Origin: a virus
Strand: one strand, 5' to 3'
Length of the DNA: 64,000 nt
IMG/VR virus record: IMGVR_UViG_3300021959_007301
Span: 1 to 64,000 of that record
This document shows, in pieces, positions 20,101 to 28,855 of this stretch. Position numbers and translations under genes: made by a program. The notes beneath the pieces are model-generated. The model ran no database searches. It saw nothing but the letters and a program-made list of their open reading frames with translations, and was not told the DNA's origin. The stretch's first letter is position 1. The number at the start of each line of letters is the position of its first letter.

Positions 20101-23100
20101 ACTCTGCAAACAAAGTAGACTTGGGTGGTTTAGAACCTGACGGTACTTATGAATTATCAGATGCCTTAGACTTCAGACCAGTTGTTGGTCAGTTGTATGA
20201 TATAGATTTATCTGCAAACCCTGATTTATCTTCAGTATCTGATATCAGTACTGCAATTGAATATGCACCATTCTCATATGAGAAAGGTAGAAGTTATAAA
20301 TCTTCAAGAGACAAAGAGACAACTAACACAGGTTATAACTATGATACTAATCCTAGTTTGCCTGGCACTCCTGTAACAGGTTCAAGTGTCCAAGGTGACA
20401 TTGAATTCTATGTTGGAAGAGTTGATAAACTCTTCCTACACAAGTCAGGTAAGTTCCAAGTCTCTTCAGGTGAACCTGCATTATCTCCAACCAAACCAAA
20501 GAGTGTTGATGGTGCTATCGAATTGTTTGAATTAACAATTCCTCCGTTTACCAAAAACTTAAAGAACATTAGAGTTAGGTCACAAGACCATAGAAGATTT
20601 ACCATGAAAGATATTGGTAAAATCAATCAGAGAGTGACTAACTTAGAAAGAGTAACATCTCTTTCATTACTTGAGAAAGACACTCAAACAAAACAAATTT
20701 TAGATGGAGATGGATTTGATAGATTCAAATCAGGTTTCCTAGTAGACAACTTTAGAGGTCACAGAGTCGGTGATGTAAACCATCCTGATTACAAGAACTC
20801 CGTTGATTCACAACTTGGTGTATTAAGACCACAATCATATTCACAATTCTTTGATATTGGATTTAAGAGTGCAACATCTCAGAACTATAAGAAGACTGGT
20901 GACTTATTGACACTTCCTTATTCTGAGGTTACATTTGTAAATCAAGACAAGGCATCACGTGCAATCAATGTTAACCCATATCACGTCTTTGCATTTATTG
21001 GTGATGTTAAACTCACACCTGAAACAGACGTGTGGAACGATTCAGAAAGATTACCTGAAGTTAGAGTAAACAGAGAAGGTAATTTCGATGCAGTTCTTGC
21101 TGAGAATACAAACTCATTAGGTACAGTTTGGAATGCATGGCAGACCACATGGGTTGGTCAACCTCAAACTATTTCAACAGAAGTTACTGCATCATCTAAC
21201 GGTTCATGGAGTGGAGACCCAACTCAAGGTGGAGAATGGGTTCCAGGCTTACAAGTATCAAGAGAGATTACAGAAACACCTGAGATTCAAACAAGAACAG
21301 GTGTTACTACATCAGTTGTTGAAGACTTTGTAGAATCAAGAAACGACAGACTCGTATCAGTTTCAATCATACCTTTCATTCGTGCAAAGACTATTGAGAT
21401 TGATGCAACAAATTTAAAACCTGACACATGGCATTACGTCTATTTTGATGACGTACCAGTGGGGTCATATGTAAGACCATTCAGTAGTGCATATGCACAA
21501 GATGGTTCTTCTACAACACTTGGAAAAGGTGTTAAGACAGATGGTAACGGTAGACTTCGTGCATACTTTGAATTACCTAATTCAAATACACAAAGATTCC
21601 CTACAGGTCAGAGAGAATTAAAACTTACCTCATCTAAGTATAATGAGAGAAGTCCTTCATCTGCAGGAACAGGTATCTATCAAGCACAAGGTTTATTACA
21701 ATCCAACCAAACTGAGATTGTATCTACTAGAAATGGTAGAGTGGTAACAGAAAGACTTTCAGGAGAAAGAAACTTCTCAACTAGAGGTGAGGTTGTCAAT
21801 GCAACAAATATTGACACTACTGCACCTGCAATACCACAACCACCTAGTGAACCTAATGAACCACCTGAACCGCCTATTATTATTGACCCACCTGTGTTAC
21901 CACCTGAACCACCTGTGGTACCACCAGTCATTATATCAGACCCACCACCTCCACCGCCACCTGGCCCGCCGTTTGAGTTTGACTTTGATTTCCCAATCTT
22001 TGATATTGGTAATGATTTATTTTTTGAATGGTCAGACCCACTTGCACAATCATTCTTGGTTGATGCAAAAGGTGGAGTAATGTTATCATCCATAGACTTG
22101 TTCTTTAAGACAAGAGATGCAAACTTACCAGTGTCAGTACAAGTAAGAACAATGGTGAATGGTTATCCAGGCCCTAACGTGGTTCCATTCTCAACAGTAA
22201 CTAAGAATCCAAGTGAAATTAACCTTTCACAAGATGGTTCAACTGCAACCACTTTTACTTTCGAATCACCAGTATTTTTAGAGACAAACCAAGAGTATGT
22301 GTTTGTGGTATATTCAAACTCTAACGAATACGAAGTGTTCCATTCAAGAATGGGTGAAACAGACCTTGCAACTGGACAAACAATTTCAGGACAACCTTAT
22401 GCAGGTTCATTATTCATGTCACAGAACAACTCGACTTGGACTGCTGCACAAGAAGATGACCTCAAGTTCCACTTGAGAGCATGTAAGTTTGACACTTCAG
22501 TGTCAGGATATCTTGAATTTGAAAACTTAGATTTACCGAATGCAAAACTGCAGAACAACCCAATAGAAACTGTTTCAGGTCAGACATATGTTAAAGTATA
22601 TAACTATACTCACGGTATGTACAATACATCATCAAATGTAACCATTTCAGGTGTGACTGGTGATAGAACTGGTTCAGTATTAGAGGTACAAAATGCAGTA
22701 GATAGTGGTACACTACCTTCAGATGGAACCTATGACATTGTTCATGGTGGAACCGTTGGTTCAGATGCAGTAACGATTACAACTAATGGTAGTGGTGATG
22801 TAACTGAAAACGGTATTGCATTTGAAATTAAAGTGGAAACACTTTCAGGAACTGCAGACATTACAAGAACAAGAATACTACAAGCAGGTAGTGGACATGT
22901 TGCAGGTGATATTATCACTTGTACTATTGGTTCAACCTTTAGTTTTACCGTAACTATCGATACAGTTGGTGATTCACTTGGTGGTATTCCAATTGATGCA
23001 ATCAATCAAACATTCACTTCGATTGGTTCAACATTTACAATGGATACATTTAGAGTAACTCCTGATATCTCAGGATATGACTTTGTGTCAGATTACTCTG

Positions 23101-23894
23101 CAAGTGATTCGACAGTTGGTGGTGGTGATGAGGTATACTCAACACGTAACTATTACTACGATACACTGCATACTGTTATTCCAAATGTAACACCTGAAGA
23201 TTGTTTCATTAGTGTACATAAAGTTGGTACTCCTATGAATTCACCTGAAGGTTATATCAACGGTACAGTATATAATAGAAGAACTGCTGGAGAGATTATC
23301 GCATTGAACGATAACGTGTTCTTCTCATATCCAAGTGTCGTTGCATCAAGAATCAATGAACAGAATGAGATGTCTTCGAACAGGTCATTTAGATGTGCTT
23401 TACAATTAGTGTCAGGTAATTCAAACCTTTCACCAGTTGTAGACTTAAGTTCATTGGGTGCAATTGCAATTGCAAACAGATTAAACGGATTAAATTCAAG
23501 TGATGCAGAAACCATTTCAATCTCAACCGATTCAGAAGGTGAAGATAATGCAATGTGTTACATCACTAAGAAAGTTAACTTGAAAGCACCTGCATCAGGA
23601 TTAAGGGTGACTGCAGATATCTTTAGACCTGCAACGACAGACGTTAAGGTCATGTATAAGATTATCAAAAACGATGAAGAATCTGCAATCGATGATATCG
23701 GTTTTGAATTCTTCAACAGTGATGGTTCACCTGATACAGTAATTGATGCAGATGCAAGAAACTTTAAAGAGTATGAATTCAGTGTAGATGACCTACCTGA
23801 ATTTAGTGGGTTCATCATTAAGATTGTAGGAAGAGGATACAATACATCAACAGTACCATTGGTATCTGCATTGAGATGTATTGCAGTTGCATAA
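17196..23894 (+). CDS. Giant baseplate/tail-fibre protein (DUF4815-like) with a polyproline hinge
   Basis: 2232 residues, the largest gene here. The N-terminus (ISPYYDDYSEDKNFHKVLFR, then RPLQARELTQSQSILQNQVE) resembles the DUF4815 family of marine phage tail proteins. Beta-rich modules fill residues 400-1500. Residues about 1545-1592 are a proline-rich linker in which runs of P alternate with E, V and I, then an acidic-aromatic stretch. After it comes a conserved block (DPLAQSFLVDAKGGVMLSSI) that begins a new globular part. Its position after gp8 and its size suggest a peripheral baseplate or fibre-holding protein (the place of T4 gp9/gp10). The exact equivalent is unclear. Confidence 0.72.
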   Translation: MPEKTDLNISPYYDDYSEDKNFHKVLFRAGRPLQARELTQSQSILQNQVERLGGHFFKEGSIVAGVQSGIDLELYYAKVDTENPNTNGDDVVETYRESFHGKLIRGKTSGVVAKVIDSSAKTSDDELTIFFKYLTSGTNNEYTFTAGEELQEVTVDSGGAYSAVSANNNEFKVLPSTNNSIGVGSRAEIDEGVIFTRGFFVKVPKQHLLLEKYSSRPSYRIGLKIEEKLISNSEDSSLQDNAQGSSNENAAGADRFQVNLTLAKFTIDTQTDANFIELIRVNQGIIELQISNPIYNTIEKTLARRTYDANGDFVVRQFTQSLREHLDDTTNRGFYPVGSGGKEDKFVMQVSPGKAYVRGFEIDKTGTTTIPFSKARSTKSLSNAKSPIRLGNKLRVSNAHGLPEVIQGVNSTGITPYKFCKLWPSVVAVDGTENSEDFIGYARVRDIELHDGSDTSGVYASNSEYDLSMFDIKMFSKLPYTSHTGTAQAGDKITGSATGATGIVAYDNNSDALYVHDVVGNFSSNDSLSSEGAGNFACSIDGTPRNYNIDRTRSITQAPTNGSRETFTADINTDAVKILTGTLVFTASSTAVSGVGTLFASELKEGDIIVNPLGGQELIVASITNDISLTLTSPSTNAYQGNVERRRVKLIDQDQTVNIFSWPRDWVKDHTADLVKVKRQTVQTIGASGNITIAQTEGTFEDQNTDNFSIAVIDVSSAASPTFSAGDTLNIEDYEDTSPTQNGDGQSITLTGFGAANEDVVLRVTYSVLIADPNPRTKDLNKGRALRVSGDRNGSYTGVYGSSFRDKEISLGIADVFKIRGIYEGVGGTPVTPNASLSSEVGTFQLHEVLVGQTSNARAVLIDYNSGGTSYWYMISGRFQENEFVVGQDSLAQATLTDVSQGSPNITSRYFFDDGQRDGYYDICKLVRKPAEPAPNNQILIVFDQFSHGDGDFFDVTSYSVPYKDIPVYSANKVDLGGLEPDGTYELSDALDFRPVVGQLYDIDLSANPDLSSVSDISTAIEYAPFSYEKGRSYKSSRDKETTNTGYNYDTNPSLPGTPVTGSSVQGDIEFYVGRVDKLFLHKSGKFQVSSGEPALSPTKPKSVDGAIELFELTIPPFTKNLKNIRVRSQDHRRFTMKDIGKINQRVTNLERVTSLSLLEKDTQTKQILDGDGFDRFKSGFLVDNFRGHRVGDVNHPDYKNSVDSQLGVLRPQSYSQFFDIGFKSATSQNYKKTGDLLTLPYSEVTFVNQDKASRAINVNPYHVFAFIGDVKLTPETDVWNDSERLPEVRVNREGNFDAVLAENTNSLGTVWNAWQTTWVGQPQTISTEVTASSNGSWSGDPTQGGEWVPGLQVSREITETPEIQTRTGVTTSVVEDFVESRNDRLVSVSIIPFIRAKTIEIDATNLKPDTWHYVYFDDVPVGSYVRPFSSAYAQDGSSTTLGKGVKTDGNGRLRAYFELPNSNTQRFPTGQRELKLTSSKYNERSPSSAGTGIYQAQGLLQSNQTEIVSTRNGRVVTERLSGERNFSTRGEVVNATNIDTTAPAIPQPPSEPNEPPEPPIIIDPPVLPPEPPVVPPVIISDPPPPPPPGPPFEFDFDFPIFDIGNDLFFEWSDPLAQSFLVDAKGGVMLSSIDLFFKTRDANLPVSVQVRTMVNGYPGPNVVPFSTVTKNPSEINLSQDGSTATTFTFESPVFLETNQEYVFVVYSNSNEYEVFHSRMGETDLATGQTISGQPYAGSLFMSQNNSTWTAAQEDDLKFHLRACKFDTSVSGYLEFENLDLPNAKLQNNPIETVSGQTYVKVYNYTHGMYNTSSNVTISGVTGDRTGSVLEVQNAVDSGTLPSDGTYDIVHGGTVGSDAVTITTNGSGDVTENGIAFEIKVETLSGTADITRTRILQAGSGHVAGDIITCTIGSTFSFTVTIDTVGDSLGGIPIDAINQTFTSIGSTFTMDTFRVTPDISGYDFVSDYSASDSTVGGGDEVYSTRNYYYDTLHTVIPNVTPEDCFISVHKVGTPMNSPEGYINGTVYNRRTAGEIIALNDNVFFSYPSVVASRINEQNEMSSNRSFRCALQLVSGNSNLSPVVDLSSLGAIAIANRLNGLNSSDAETISISTDSEGEDNAMCYITKKVNLKAPASGLRVTADIFRPATTDVKVMYKIIKNDEESAIDDIGFEFFNSDGSPDTVIDADARNFKEYEFSVDDLPEFSGFIIKIVGRGYNTSTVPLVSALRCIAVA

Positions 23895-24106
23895 TGTCTG
23901 ATTATATTAAAGTAGAAGGTGCAACACATTTATATAGAGACGATAGTTCTCAAGCAATCGTGTCTACTGATATTGAACAGTGGAGACTTGCAAAGAAAAG
24001 AAAAGAGATTTTTAGGAATCAGGTAAACGAGATAAATACATTAAAAGAAGAGATGGGTGAAATTAAGTCTCTCTTAACTGAACTCATGGGGAAATTAAGT
24101 GGCTAG
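23894..24106 (+). CDS. Small conserved phage protein with C-terminal coiled coil
   Basis: 70 residues from the ATG at 23894, which shares a base with the preceding stop; an earlier in-frame ATG at 23876 lies inside the giant gene and is unlikely. The N-terminus MSDYIKVEGATHLYRDDSS is typical of a short protein found next to tail-fibre genes in marine T4-like phages. The last 40 residues are a heptad-patterned helix (INTLKEEMGEIKSLLTELMG). Function unknown. It overlaps the next gene by 8 nt. Confidence 0.75.
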   Translation: MSDYIKVEGATHLYRDDSSQAIVSTDIEQWRLAKKRKEIFRNQVNEINTLKEEMGEIKSLLTELMGKLSG

Positions 24107-25214
24107 AACAGTAGACAATCACAGTACATTAGAAGATTTTAGACGTAATTATAATGACCTCGCTAATGACGTTGGTGACAGGTCAGGTCTTAGAACTGAA
24201 AAACAAAGTACTATCGTAGATGCAATTAATAGTATCGAAGATAAGTCGTTCTTCTTTCAGGAGTTTATCTATACTGCTGGAACACATGGTTCTACACTTT
24301 CAAGATACGAAGGTGTTGATGCATTCAGCAATACATTATCTTTTAAACCTAACAGAATTCAAGTCTTTAAAAACACTCAACACTTAATTGAAGGTGATGA
24401 TTATTCTATTGGGCCTGTGTCAGATGGTCTTGCAGATAGAATTGATTTAGTTGTTGCTGCAACTAATGGTGATAAGATTACTGTTTATGCATTCACTGGT
24501 TCATACTTAGGTGTTGTCGGTGATGGTGCAACCTCAACATACTTTACAGAAACTGCATTAAACACTATTTACAATAATAATGATAACGGTATTATTTTAA
24601 ATGGTGATGGTGCTGATAAAACCGTTGCACTAGAGACAGGATATACAATTCAATTTGCAGGAAGAGTGTATGGTGAAGATGACCTTACACTTGCAAGTGG
24701 AACAACATTCACTTTTGACACTGCAACAAACGGAACACTTACTTTAGATGGTGGTGCTATTACAGGTGCAACCTCTATTACATCAACTGCATTTGTTGGT
24801 GATGTCACTGGTCAAGTATCAGACATTACTAATCATAGTGTAAATAGTCTTTCAGACATTAACACCACTGGTGCAACAAACGGTCAGTTATTAATTTATA
24901 ATGTTTCAACAGGTGATTGGGAAGCAGGTGATGCACCTGCAAACTACACAGATGAACAAGCACAAGATGCAGCTGCATCTATGATTACAAGTGCAACTCA
25001 CAGTAACATAACTGTTACTTATGATGATAATGCAGGAACATTATCATTTTCTGCTGCTGCTCAATATGGTGACTCTGATGTAGATGCACACTTAAGTGGT
25101 AGTAACGGTGTTAGTTACAGTTCAGGTAGTATTAGTTTAGATTATGAGACCACATCTACTGCACCTTCAGGTGTAGGTAGTACTGCAACTGGTCATTTAT
25201 GGTTTGTGATATGA
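24099..25214 (+). CDS. Tail-fibre-like structural protein
   Basis: 371 residues. The first 60 residues (NHSTLEDFRRNYNDLANDVG, then KQSTIVDAINSIE) are a helical N-terminal attachment domain. A beta domain follows (FKPNRIQVFKNTQHLIEGDDYSIG, DKITVYAF), then low-complexity Gly/Thr/Ser repeats of fibre-shaft type. Its place at the head of the fibre cluster and overlap with the small upstream gene suggest a fibre adaptor or short fibre. It ends one base before the next ATG. Confidence 0.72.
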   Translation: MARTVDNHSTLEDFRRNYNDLANDVGDRSGLRTEKQSTIVDAINSIEDKSFFFQEFIYTAGTHGSTLSRYEGVDAFSNTLSFKPNRIQVFKNTQHLIEGDDYSIGPVSDGLADRIDLVVAATNGDKITVYAFTGSYLGVVGDGATSTYFTETALNTIYNNNDNGIILNGDGADKTVALETGYTIQFAGRVYGEDDLTLASGTTFTFDTATNGTLTLDGGAITGATSITSTAFVGDVTGQVSDITNHSVNSLSDINTTGATNGQLLIYNVSTGDWEAGDAPANYTDEQAQDAAASMITSATHSNITVTYDDNAGTLSFSAAAQYGDSDVDAHLSGSNGVSYSSGSISLDYETTSTAPSGVGSTATGHLWFVI

Positions 25215-25215
25215 T

Positions 25216-26430
25216 ATGGCTGATGAAATCTATATAAACACAGGGTCGAGTTTTCAACAACCGTACCAAGGTCAATCTGTAAGAAATGCTCAATCGCTAG
25301 AAGTCAGACAGACTCCTGCACAGACTCCTGCAAACGCAAGACAACCTAGTACGTATCAAAACAGACAACCGTTTACCTACAGAAGTCCTGTAAATGCACA
25401 GACACCATTTATAAGAAACGCTCAGCAACCCTTTACATACCAAAACCAAGGTAGAACACCTTTTACCTATAACTATCGTTCTCCGTTCACGTATGCACGT
25501 CAGGGACAGACTCCTTTCACGTATGCAAGACAGGGTAGAACACCATATGTTGCAAATGCACAACAACCGTATCCTTATATCGCAAATAGTCAGACTCCAT
25601 ACATTGCTAATGCTCAACAACCCTATCCGTACATAGCAAACAAACAGAGTCCATACATTGCAAATGGTCAGAGTCCATACATTGCAAATGCTCAGTCACC
25701 TTATATTGCAAACGCTCAACAACCGTATCCGTACATTGCATCGTATCAAAGTCCGTTTACCTATAATCATAGACAACCGTTTACCTATGCAAGACAGGGT
25801 AGGTCACCATTTACGTATAGTAATCAACAACCTTACCCATATATTGCACAGACACCTTATACGTTTAATGCAACTGGAACACAAAGCATCAGTCCTCTAG
25901 ACCAATCTTGGGGCCCATCAGGTGCAAGTCCATGGGTTCCTCGTCAAAGTGTTAACTCTTCAGGATTCCCTGAAGCATTCGCAACAATGGGGTTTAGTTT
26001 AGACACTACAAATAACCAAGTCGATGTTAGCTGGAAAGCTGGTACTTCAGCACAAATGGCAACAGTGTATACCGACTCAATTAATTATCAGTCTCCAGTA
26101 ACAGATTCTTCAACATTTGAATGTAAATATACAGTATCTCAGCAATCGTGTTCAGGTAATTGTATGAGTGGTGCATTTGGGCCCACACCAGTTACCGATG
26201 GGTATAATTCAGGAACATATTATTCACTCACAACATTTGGTTGGATGGCAAAGGTTAATCCAAACTATGGTTCGTCCTTTTCAAGGGTTGAAACTGGTAT
26301 TGGTGGCACATATGGTGTAACATTTACAGTCCGTGCAACTCCTTCAGGAAGTAGTGACAGTTATATTACAACTTATACTTCAGGTGGAATAGAACTGATT
26401 GCATCTACAGGACAGTTTAACGAGAACTAA
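25216..26430 (+). CDS. Repeat-built tail protein 1 (PFTY/PYIANAQ repeats plus C-terminal globular domain)
   Basis: 404 residues. Residues about 35-215 are back-to-back repeats of two lengths: 8 residues (TPYIANAQ, SPFTYNHR) and 10 residues (QPYPYIANAQ, TPFTYARQGQ). Each begins with x-Pro-aromatic and ends in Gln or Arg. There is almost no Lys or acidic residue. Codons differ between copies, so amino-acid sequence rather than DNA is conserved. Residues 216-404 form a separate domain with Cys in SQQSCSGNCMSG. No family is recognised; an elongated beta-structured fibre is inferred. A strong Shine-Dalgarno is absent. Confidence 0.8.
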   Translation: MADEIYINTGSSFQQPYQGQSVRNAQSLEVRQTPAQTPANARQPSTYQNRQPFTYRSPVNAQTPFIRNAQQPFTYQNQGRTPFTYNYRSPFTYARQGQTPFTYARQGRTPYVANAQQPYPYIANSQTPYIANAQQPYPYIANKQSPYIANGQSPYIANAQSPYIANAQQPYPYIASYQSPFTYNHRQPFTYARQGRSPFTYSNQQPYPYIAQTPYTFNATGTQSISPLDQSWGPSGASPWVPRQSVNSSGFPEAFATMGFSLDTTNNQVDVSWKAGTSAQMATVYTDSINYQSPVTDSSTFECKYTVSQQSCSGNCMSGAFGPTPVTDGYNSGTYYSLTTFGWMAKVNPNYGSSFSRVETGIGGTYGVTFTVRATPSGSSDSYITTYTSGGIELIASTGQFNEN

Positions 26431-26432
26431 AA

Positions 26433-27248
26433 ATGGCAGAGTTGCAAACCACACAACAACCGTATCCTTATATTGCACAAGGTCAAACACCTTATGCATT
26501 GCAGGGTAGAACGCCTTATATTGCTAATGCACAGCAACCGTATCCTTATATTGCGAATGCACAAAGTCCATATATTGCTAATGCAAGACAACCTGTAACC
26601 TATGCAAGACAGGGTCAAACACCGTTTACGTATCAGAGTAGACAACCATTTACTTATCAGAACAGACAACCGTTTACATATCAAAATAGACAACCTGTTA
26701 CCTATGCACGTCAAGGTCAAACACCATTTACCTATAGTAACAGACAACCTGCAACGTATGCTAGACAAGGTAGAACACCTTTCACGTATAACAATCAACA
26801 ACCTTATCCGTACATTGCAAATGCTCAACAACCCTATCCGTACATTGCAAATGCACAGGAACCAAATATTAGGTCTGCACAACAGGCATATCCTTACATT
26901 GCAAATGCAAGGAATCCGTTTACCTATCAACATAGGTCACCTTCTACATATAGAAACCCTGTAAATGCACAGAGTCCGTATATTGCAAATAGTCAAACAC
27001 CATTTACCTATCAAGTTGCATATCAGATTCCTTATACTATAAGGTCACCATTTACCTATCAAGTATCCTACCCAACTACAAGAACCGTTGGGCCAGTTGC
27101 AAAGGTTAAAGGTGTTTTTGTGAATGATAGTGGAACACTTAGAAAACTTGATGAAGTATATGTAAACGATGGTGGAACATTAGAAAAAATTCACCAGTCC
27201 GTTCCTACTGCAAGATTCTCTAAGAATCCAAGTAACACGAGTGTATAA
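26433..27248 (+). CDS. Repeat-built tail protein 2 (PFTY/PYIANAQ repeats)
   Basis: 271 residues, 2 nt after the previous stop. Residues 5-215 are the same 8/10-residue repeats (PYIANAQ, PFTYQNRQ, PFTYARQGQT, EPNIRSAQ). The last 45 residues carry two copies of a vyVNDgGTLxK motif (VFVNDSGTLRKLDEVYVNDG), a short beta module seen at the ends of other phage fibre proteins. It lacks the globular C-terminal domain of repeat protein 1. A late promoter overlaps its stop region. Confidence 0.8.
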   Translation: MAELQTTQQPYPYIAQGQTPYALQGRTPYIANAQQPYPYIANAQSPYIANARQPVTYARQGQTPFTYQSRQPFTYQNRQPFTYQNRQPVTYARQGQTPFTYSNRQPATYARQGRTPFTYNNQQPYPYIANAQQPYPYIANAQEPNIRSAQQAYPYIANARNPFTYQHRSPSTYRNPVNAQSPYIANSQTPFTYQVAYQIPYTIRSPFTYQVSYPTTRTVGPVAKVKGVFVNDSGTLRKLDEVYVNDGGTLEKIHQSVPTARFSKNPSNTSV

Positions 27249-27251
27249 ATA
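27244..27251 (+). promoter_or_regulatory. T4-type late promoter placed to give a leaderless mRNA (27257 gene)
   Basis: Perfect TATAAATA, then GTATT, then ATG at 27257. Expected +1 is the A of the ATG. No Shine-Dalgarno sequence is present. Confidence 0.8.
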
Positions 27252-27256
27252 GTATT

Positions 27257-27589
27257 ATGGCGATAATTGCAAACATATACATAGACCAAGGTACTGATTT
27301 TTCCATTACTGTAGACGTTACAGATTCTGCAGGGGAAGTTTTAGAATTAAGTGGTTACACTGCAACTGCACAAGTGAGAAGAACTTATACCTCATCTACA
27401 GTTGCTGCAACCTTTGATACGTCTATTGCAGAATTAGCAGGACAGGTGACTATCTCGTTAACCGATACTGTAACTGCAGGACTGGAAGGTGGAAGATACG
27501 TGTATGACCTAAATATTGAAAGCAGTGCTGGTCAGAAAACTCGTGTTATAGAAGGACAAGCAATTGTCACACCAGGCGTAACGAGGTAA
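27257..27589 (+). CDS. Small Ig-like/beta-sandwich virion protein
   Basis: 110 residues. The pattern IYIDQGTDFSITVDVTDSAG, then LSGYTATAQVRR, then GRYVYDLNIES and GQKTRVIEGQAIVTPGVTR is that of a small beta-sandwich domain widely found in phage tail and baseplate proteins (BppU-like N-terminal type). It probably decorates the fibre or connects subunits. The late promoter lies exactly 5 nt before the start, so its own message should be leaderless. Confidence 0.72.
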   Translation: MAIIANIYIDQGTDFSITVDVTDSAGEVLELSGYTATAQVRRTYTSSTVAATFDTSIAELAGQVTISLTDTVTAGLEGGRYVYDLNIESSAGQKTRVIEGQAIVTPGVTR

Positions 27590-27593
27590 TAAA

Positions 27594-27812
27594 ATGGCAG
27601 GAAATATTAAAGCAAGAGTATTAACAAACAATACAATTCGTGCAAAACAGGTTGCAGTTGGTAACTCATCAACTAATGTAAACTTGTCTGCAAAATCTAT
27701 TAACGAACTTGCAGATGTTAACGTAATTGAAACAGATGAAGGTGTATTGAAGTATAACGCTACTACAGACAAGTGGGAAACCTCTAATGTTTTAGATGGT
27801 GGAACTTTTTAG
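27594..27812 (+). CDS. Small fibre-associated protein
   Basis: 72 residues, 4 nt after the Ig-like gene. The end (SINELADVNVIETDEG, then LKYNATTDKWETSNVLDGG) is the ELxDVN...YNxxTxxWE motif common in phage tail-fibre proteins, where it sits near trimerisation regions. Alone, it may be a fibre connector or a capping piece. Function unknown. Confidence 0.68.
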   Translation: MAGNIKARVLTNNTIRAKQVAVGNSSTNVNLSAKSINELADVNVIETDEGVLKYNATTDKWETSNVLDGGTF

Positions 27813-27828
27813 ATAATTTAAAAAATTT

Positions 27829-28710
27829 ATGTTATGTTCACGTGACGAGTGGTCTCCACTACGTGAGATTGTTGTAGGGACACTCAAAGGATTTCAAAAA
27901 CAAGACAATTATTCAGAGTATCATACTACTGAATTCATATACGATATATTTGTTGAGGCAGAAGAAGGACTTAACAAATTTGTTAATATTCTAGAATCCA
28001 ATAATGTAAAGGTTTACAGACCTAATGGAATGTGTTATAATGTTAGGGATTGTGCTGTCGTCATAGATGATGTTATAGTTGAAGGGTCTATGCGATATGA
28101 AAAAGAGTACGGAAATCTATCTACACTTAAAAAAATATTTTTTGAAAAATGGTCTGAAGGATACACATGGATATCAGGCCCCAAACCTTCTTGGAATTCA
28201 GAATTTGATATTATTTTTGATGGTGCAAATATCTGTAGACTGGGAGATAATCTACTCATTGCAACAAACGAAACTGCAAATCGATATGGAAGATTGTGGT
28301 TAGAAAAACAATTTCCTAATAAAAATATTGATTACATTTCTCTAAGAGATAACATATCACACATAGACACAACTATTGTTCCCATATCAGAGGGTACAGT
28401 TATGATTAATGCTAACAGAGTCAACAAAGACAATGTACCAGTATTTTTTAAAGATTGGGACATTATTTGGATACATGATGAGGATATCGTAGAGGAGAGA
28501 CCTGTCATTAAAGACGAGATAGCAGGAAAAATGATTGGTATGAATACTCTTTCTCTTAATCATAATACACTGTTTGTGAATGAAAGTCAAGTAAAATTAA
28601 TGGATAAATTGGGTAAGAAAGGATTTAATTGTATACCTGTACCTCTAAGATACACACGTGAGTTATCAGGTGGACTACATTGTTGCACTTTAGACCTCGT
28701 TAGAGGTTAA
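27829..28710 (+). CDS. Amidinotransferase-family enzyme (AGAT/StrB-like)
   Basis: 293 residues. The N-terminus SRDEWSPLREIVVGT follows the SxNEWDPLxEVIVG pattern of arginine:glycine and inosamine-phosphate amidinotransferases. Other family motifs are in order: NVRD (71-74), FDGANICR (130-137, equivalent of the FDAADFxR strand), HID (178-180, catalytic His) and GGLHCCTLDL (281-290, catalytic Cys285). The family moves an amidino group from arginine to an amine, or in relatives hydrolyses guanidino groups. All catalytic positions appear intact. It sits within the tail-fibre cluster and is not itself a structural gene. Substrate unknown. Confidence 0.82.
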   Translation: MLCSRDEWSPLREIVVGTLKGFQKQDNYSEYHTTEFIYDIFVEAEEGLNKFVNILESNNVKVYRPNGMCYNVRDCAVVIDDVIVEGSMRYEKEYGNLSTLKKIFFEKWSEGYTWISGPKPSWNSEFDIIFDGANICRLGDNLLIATNETANRYGRLWLEKQFPNKNIDYISLRDNISHIDTTIVPISEGTVMINANRVNKDNVPVFFKDWDIIWIHDEDIVEERPVIKDEIAGKMIGMNTLSLNHNTLFVNESQVKLMDKLGKKGFNCIPVPLRYTRELSGGLHCCTLDLVRG

Positions 28711-28716
28711 AGATGT

Positions 28717-28724
28717 TATAAATA
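28717..28724 (+). promoter_or_regulatory. T4-type late promoter, TATAAATA (28856 fibre gene)
   Basis: Perfect octamer 7 nt after the amidinotransferase stop, giving a leader of about 126 nt before the ATG at 28856. Confidence 0.8.
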
Positions 28725-28739
28725 CTAGTACAAATCAAG

Positions 28740-28816
28740 GTGTCATTCAGTGAGACACGACCCACATGGTGAGTGGACAGGTATATAATGGTCTTCTAGG
28801 GATATGTGAACTAGAA
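28740..28816 (+). other. Structured 5' leader before 28856
   Basis: Two hairpins fall in the long leader: GTGTC (28740-28744) with GACAC (28754-28758), and TTCTAG (28794-28799) with CTAGAA (28811-28816). The ribosome binding site TTAGGAGA follows. This is the longest untranslated gap in the left half; no gene was found in it. Confidence 0.4.
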
Positions 28817-28855
28817 TAAGCTTATTTAAATTAAACACATTTTAGGAGAAATAAA

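Noticed and set aside
21680-22093. Antisense Gly-rich frame opposite the proline-rich hinge
   Set aside because: CCA/CCT proline codons read as Gly codons on the other strand; it is a shadow of the giant plus-strand gene.
26427-26933. Long antisense open frame (168 codons) opposite repeat protein 2, and similar ones at 25297-25620, 34899-35087 and 35766-36071
   Set aside because: They mirror the codon pattern of the repeats (Tyr/Gln/Ala codons give no stops on the other strand) and have no ribosome site or recognisable fold.
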